Source: Clostridia bacterium (GTDB lineage Bacteria > Bacillota > Clostridia > Christensenellales > Aristaeellaceae). Taken from it: a DNA stretch of 16,845 nucleotides. Positions 14,831 to 16,845 of the stretch are shown here, in pieces. The position numbers and the translations under genes were made by a program. The stretch's first letter is position 1; each line of letters starts with the position of its first letter. The notes beneath the pieces are model-generated. The model saw nothing but the letters and a program-made list of their open reading frames with translations. It was not told where the DNA came from and ran no database searches. The stretch spans positions 1-16,845 of the forward strand of contig JAEDKS010000038.1 in assembly GCA_016295665.1 (NCBI GenBank). The letters run 5' to 3'.

Positions 14831-15492
14831 TGGCTGTGTTTGAGAAGTGCGAGCGGCTGCGGCACATCGGTCATCTGGACATCCAGCGGGCCATGCAGCG
14901 GGCGCTGCGGCGCAGCGGGCTGCCGGTCAGCTACTCCAAGGGGTACAACCCGCATATTCTGGTCACCTTCGCCTCGGCGCTGTCCACGGGCGCGTCGGGC
15001 AGGCGGGAGCTGATGGACGTGACTTTGGAGGAGCCGGTGACGCCGGAGGCGTTCCTGGAGGCCATGAACCGGGCCCTGCCGCCGGACATGCAGCTGCAGT
15101 CGGCGCGGGTGCTGGAGGATCGTCACCCCGCGCTGATGGCGATGGTGGCGGCGGCGGACTACACCATCCGGGTTATGGACGGGGCCGCGGCGGAAGCGTT
15201 CCGCACGTGCCTTCCGGGCTTTCTGCGGCAGGAGACCATCATGGCCCTGCGCAAGACCAAGAGCGGCGAAAAGGCGTGTGACATCCGCCCCCTGCTGCAC
15301 GAGCTGACCATGGAGGGCGACAGCCTGCACGCGGTCATGACGCTGACGGAGCAGGAGTCCTGCAAGCCGGACATGCTGGTGAAGGCGCTGAGCGCCCACT
15401 GCGGCGTGGAGGTGCCCCGGGTGATGGTGGTGCGCAACGCGCTGCTGGGCCGAAATGAAATGGGCGCGCTGGTGCCGCTGGAGACGCTATGA
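14827..15492 (+). CDS. DUF2344 (TIGR03936) radical SAM-associated protein
   Basis: This 221-residue protein is of unknown function. It matches the family that accompanies the TIGR03960 radical SAM proteins and is sometimes fused to them. The N-terminal signature is FEKCERLRHIGHLDIQRAMQRALRRSGLPVSYSKGYNPH, followed by the family-typical FASALSTG. No catalytic motif or membrane segment is visible, and a partner or substrate-carrier role is an inference. The ATG at 14827 overlaps the upstream stop in ATGA; a second ATG follows directly at 14830. No good ribosome binding site lies close by (GGGGG is 16 nt away), so translation probably depends on coupling. The 3' end overlaps the RNase gene by 4 nt. 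Confidence 0.87.
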   Translation: MMAVFEKCERLRHIGHLDIQRAMQRALRRSGLPVSYSKGYNPHILVTFASALSTGASGRRELMDVTLEEPVTPEAFLEAMNRALPPDMQLQSARVLEDRHPALMAMVAAADYTIRVMDGAAAEAFRTCLPGFLRQETIMALRKTKSGEKACDIRPLLHELTMEGDSLHAVMTLTEQESCKPDMLVKALSAHCGVEVPRVMVVRNALLGRNEMGALVPLETL

Positions 15493-16664
15493 CGAGAGAG
15501 ATCTATGTGCAGGGCACATCGCCCCGGGAAATCGCGGTCACAGAGGACGGGCAGCTGGTGGAGTACCTGCTGGACGAGCCTGCGGCGGCGGGGGCCGAGG
15601 CGGTGTACCTGGGCCGCGTGGAGCGGCTGGTGCCGGGGATGCAGGCGGCGTTTGTGGACATCGGGCAGGAGCGGAACGGCTTCCTGCCCCTGCAGGAAAA
15701 GAGCCGCTCGGTGCTTCTGCCCCGGCTGCAGGCCGGCGACCGGGTGCTGGTGCAGGTGAAGAAGGAGGCGCAGGGCACGAAGGGCGCGTTCCTGACCCGG
15801 GACGTGACGCTCTGCGGCGAGTATGTGCTGTTCATGCCCTGCAACCGCTACATCGGCGTGTCCGCCCGGGTGACGGAGGAGGATGACCGCCGGGCGCTGA
15901 AGGAGCAGGGCGCGGCCCTGGCCGGGGGCGCGTGCGGTCTGGTGATGCGTCAGGCCGCGCTGGACGCGCCGGAGGAGGCCATCCGCGAGGAGCTGGACGG
16001 CCTGCGGCAGACCTGGGAGCGCATCGGGCACGCCGCGCCCACCTCCCCGGCGCCGAGCCTGCTGCACCGCCCGAGGACGCTGCTGGACGCGCTGCTGGAC
16101 GACTACCTGCCCCGGGGCGTGACGTGCGTCGTCACCGACGACCCGGCGCTTGATGTGCCCGGCGTGCCCCTGCGGCGGGAGGCCCCCGGCCTGATGGAGC
16201 GCCTGGGGCTGCGGGCGCAGCGCGACCGGGCCCTGCAGCGCCGGGTGTGGCTGGAGAGCGGCGGCAACCTGATCATCGACCCCTGCGAGGCGATGACGGT
16301 GATTGACGTGAACACCGCCAAAAACACCGGGCGGCGGGACGCGGAGCAGACCATGCTGCGCACGGACCTGGAGGCGGCGAGGGAGATCGCCCGGCAGACG
16401 CGGCTGCGGAACCTGGGCGGCATCATCCTGATCGACATGATCGACCTGCAGGAGGAGGCCCACCGGGAGCAGGTGCTGCAGGCGCTGCGGGAGGCCTTCG
16501 CGGCGGATCGCGTCAAGACGGTGGTGCATGGCCTGACCAGCCTGGGGCTGGTGGAGATGACGAGGAAAAAGACCCGGGCGCCGCTTCTGAGCGACTGGAC
16601 GCAGCCCTGTATGCACTGCGGCGGCACGGGACGGATACCCAGAGAGGAGAAGCAGCATGGCTGA
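15489..16664 (+). CDS. rng: RNase E/G family endoribonuclease, compact form
   Basis: This 391-residue enzyme cleaves single-stranded RNA in rRNA maturation and mRNA decay. The S1 RNA-binding domain is at about 37-120 (YLGRVERLVPGMQAAFVDIG, ERNGFLP). The catalytic metal ligands are D273 (TVIDVN) and D316 (ILIDMIDL), and the zinc-link is C374-M-H-C377. The 43- and 58-residue spacings between these equal those of E. coli RNase E as I recall it (D303, D346, C404). The protein ends 14 residues after the zinc-link, so the small C-terminal domain that builds the E. coli tetramer is absent. It starts within the DUF2344 stop (ATGA) and overlaps miaB by 8 nt. RNase E/G being co-transcribed with the two preceding genes is common in Clostridia. 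Confidence 0.93.
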   Translation: MTREIYVQGTSPREIAVTEDGQLVEYLLDEPAAAGAEAVYLGRVERLVPGMQAAFVDIGQERNGFLPLQEKSRSVLLPRLQAGDRVLVQVKKEAQGTKGAFLTRDVTLCGEYVLFMPCNRYIGVSARVTEEDDRRALKEQGAALAGGACGLVMRQAALDAPEEAIREELDGLRQTWERIGHAAPTSPAPSLLHRPRTLLDALLDDYLPRGVTCVVTDDPALDVPGVPLRREAPGLMERLGLRAQRDRALQRRVWLESGGNLIIDPCEAMTVIDVNTAKNTGRRDAEQTMLRTDLEAAREIARQTRLRNLGGIILIDMIDLQEEAHREQVLQALREAFAADRVKTVVHGLTSLGLVEMTRKKTRAPLLSDWTQPCMHCGGTGRIPREEKQHG

Positions 16665-16845
16665 ACGCAAGCCGGTGATCGTGACCCCGGAGCAGCTGGA
16701 GGAGCAGCGCCGCTATATGCTGGAGGTACGGGCGATGCCCAACTGCCCGAAGCGCTACTATGTGGTGACCTACGGCTGCCAGATGAACGCCCATGACTCG
16801 GAGAAGCTGGCGGGCATGCTCCGCCAGATGGGGATGGAGGAAGCC
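16657..16845 (+). CDS. miaB: tRNA methylthiotransferase MiaB, N-terminal part
   Basis: The first 63 residues of a radical SAM methylthiotransferase are visible, and the right edge of the window cuts the rest. MiaB converts i6A37 to ms2i6A37 in tRNAs that read codons starting with U. The identifying stretch is RYYVVTYGCQMNAHDSEKL, the start of the UPF0004 domain, which contains the first of its three cluster-binding cysteines. YGCQMN followed by DSE favours MiaB over MtaB or RimO. The start ATG lies within the RNase gene (8-nt overlap), with GAGGAGA at 16644-16650, 6 nt upstream. A 30-residue N-terminal extension with many charged residues precedes the domain, as in many clostridial MiaB proteins. 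Confidence 0.9.
   Translation, partial: MAERKPVIVTPEQLEEQRRYMLEVRAMPNCPKRYYVVTYGCQMNAHDSEKLAGMLRQMGMEEA

Overview
The window looks like the chromosome of a GC-rich member of the Clostridia (Firmicutes). The main clues are the order TIGR03960-type radical SAM protein / DUF2344 protein / RNase E/G, a typically clostridial cluster, strong AAGGAGG-type ribosome binding sites in front of most genes, and a polyamine importer operon headed by an XRE-cupin regulator. I cannot name the genus. Nothing looks like a phage, transposon, CRISPR array or toxin-antitoxin module. Most of the window is ordinary core metabolism; its most unusual part is the control region of the polyamine operon.

Layout. (1) 1-2736: the 3' part of a large exported nucleotidase/cyclic phosphodiesterase with two tandem catalytic units, cut by the left edge. 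(2) 2854-5945: a promoter and a three-gene + strand operon: M32 carboxypeptidase, sirtuin deacylase (21-nt gap) and TM1586-type nitroreductase (14-nt overlap), closed by a strong bidirectional terminator. (3) 5944-6440, - strand: a decayed remnant of an ABC-transporter ATPase that lacks Walker A and carries a one-base frameshift. (4) 6505-6696, - strand: tRNA-Ser(GGA) with a perfect TTGACA-17-TATAAT promoter, encoded CCA and its own terminator. (5) 6637-6984: a 348-nt gene-free control region with two divergent promoters and three identical palindromes, GGTTTAG-N5-CTAAACC, spaced exactly 35 bp apart between the + strand promoter and the regulator gene.

(6) 6985-11580: the polyamine operon: XRE-cupin regulator, potA, potB, potC and potD, ending in a terminator. 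The regulator probably binds the three palindromes and thereby controls itself and the transporter. PotA powers uptake, PotB and PotC form the channel, and PotD captures the polyamine outside the membrane. PotD has a signal peptidase I-type signal and no lipobox, which is unexpected for a Gram-positive binding protein. (7) 11609-12856: a secreted calcineurin-type phosphoesterase.

(8) 12899-16845: a clear promoter followed by a tightly coupled operon: radical SAM protein (TTG start), DUF2344 protein, compact RNase E/G and the start of miaB, each overlapping the next by 4 to 8 nt. The theme is RNA processing and modification. Gene calls rest on motifs read by eye; no database search was run.
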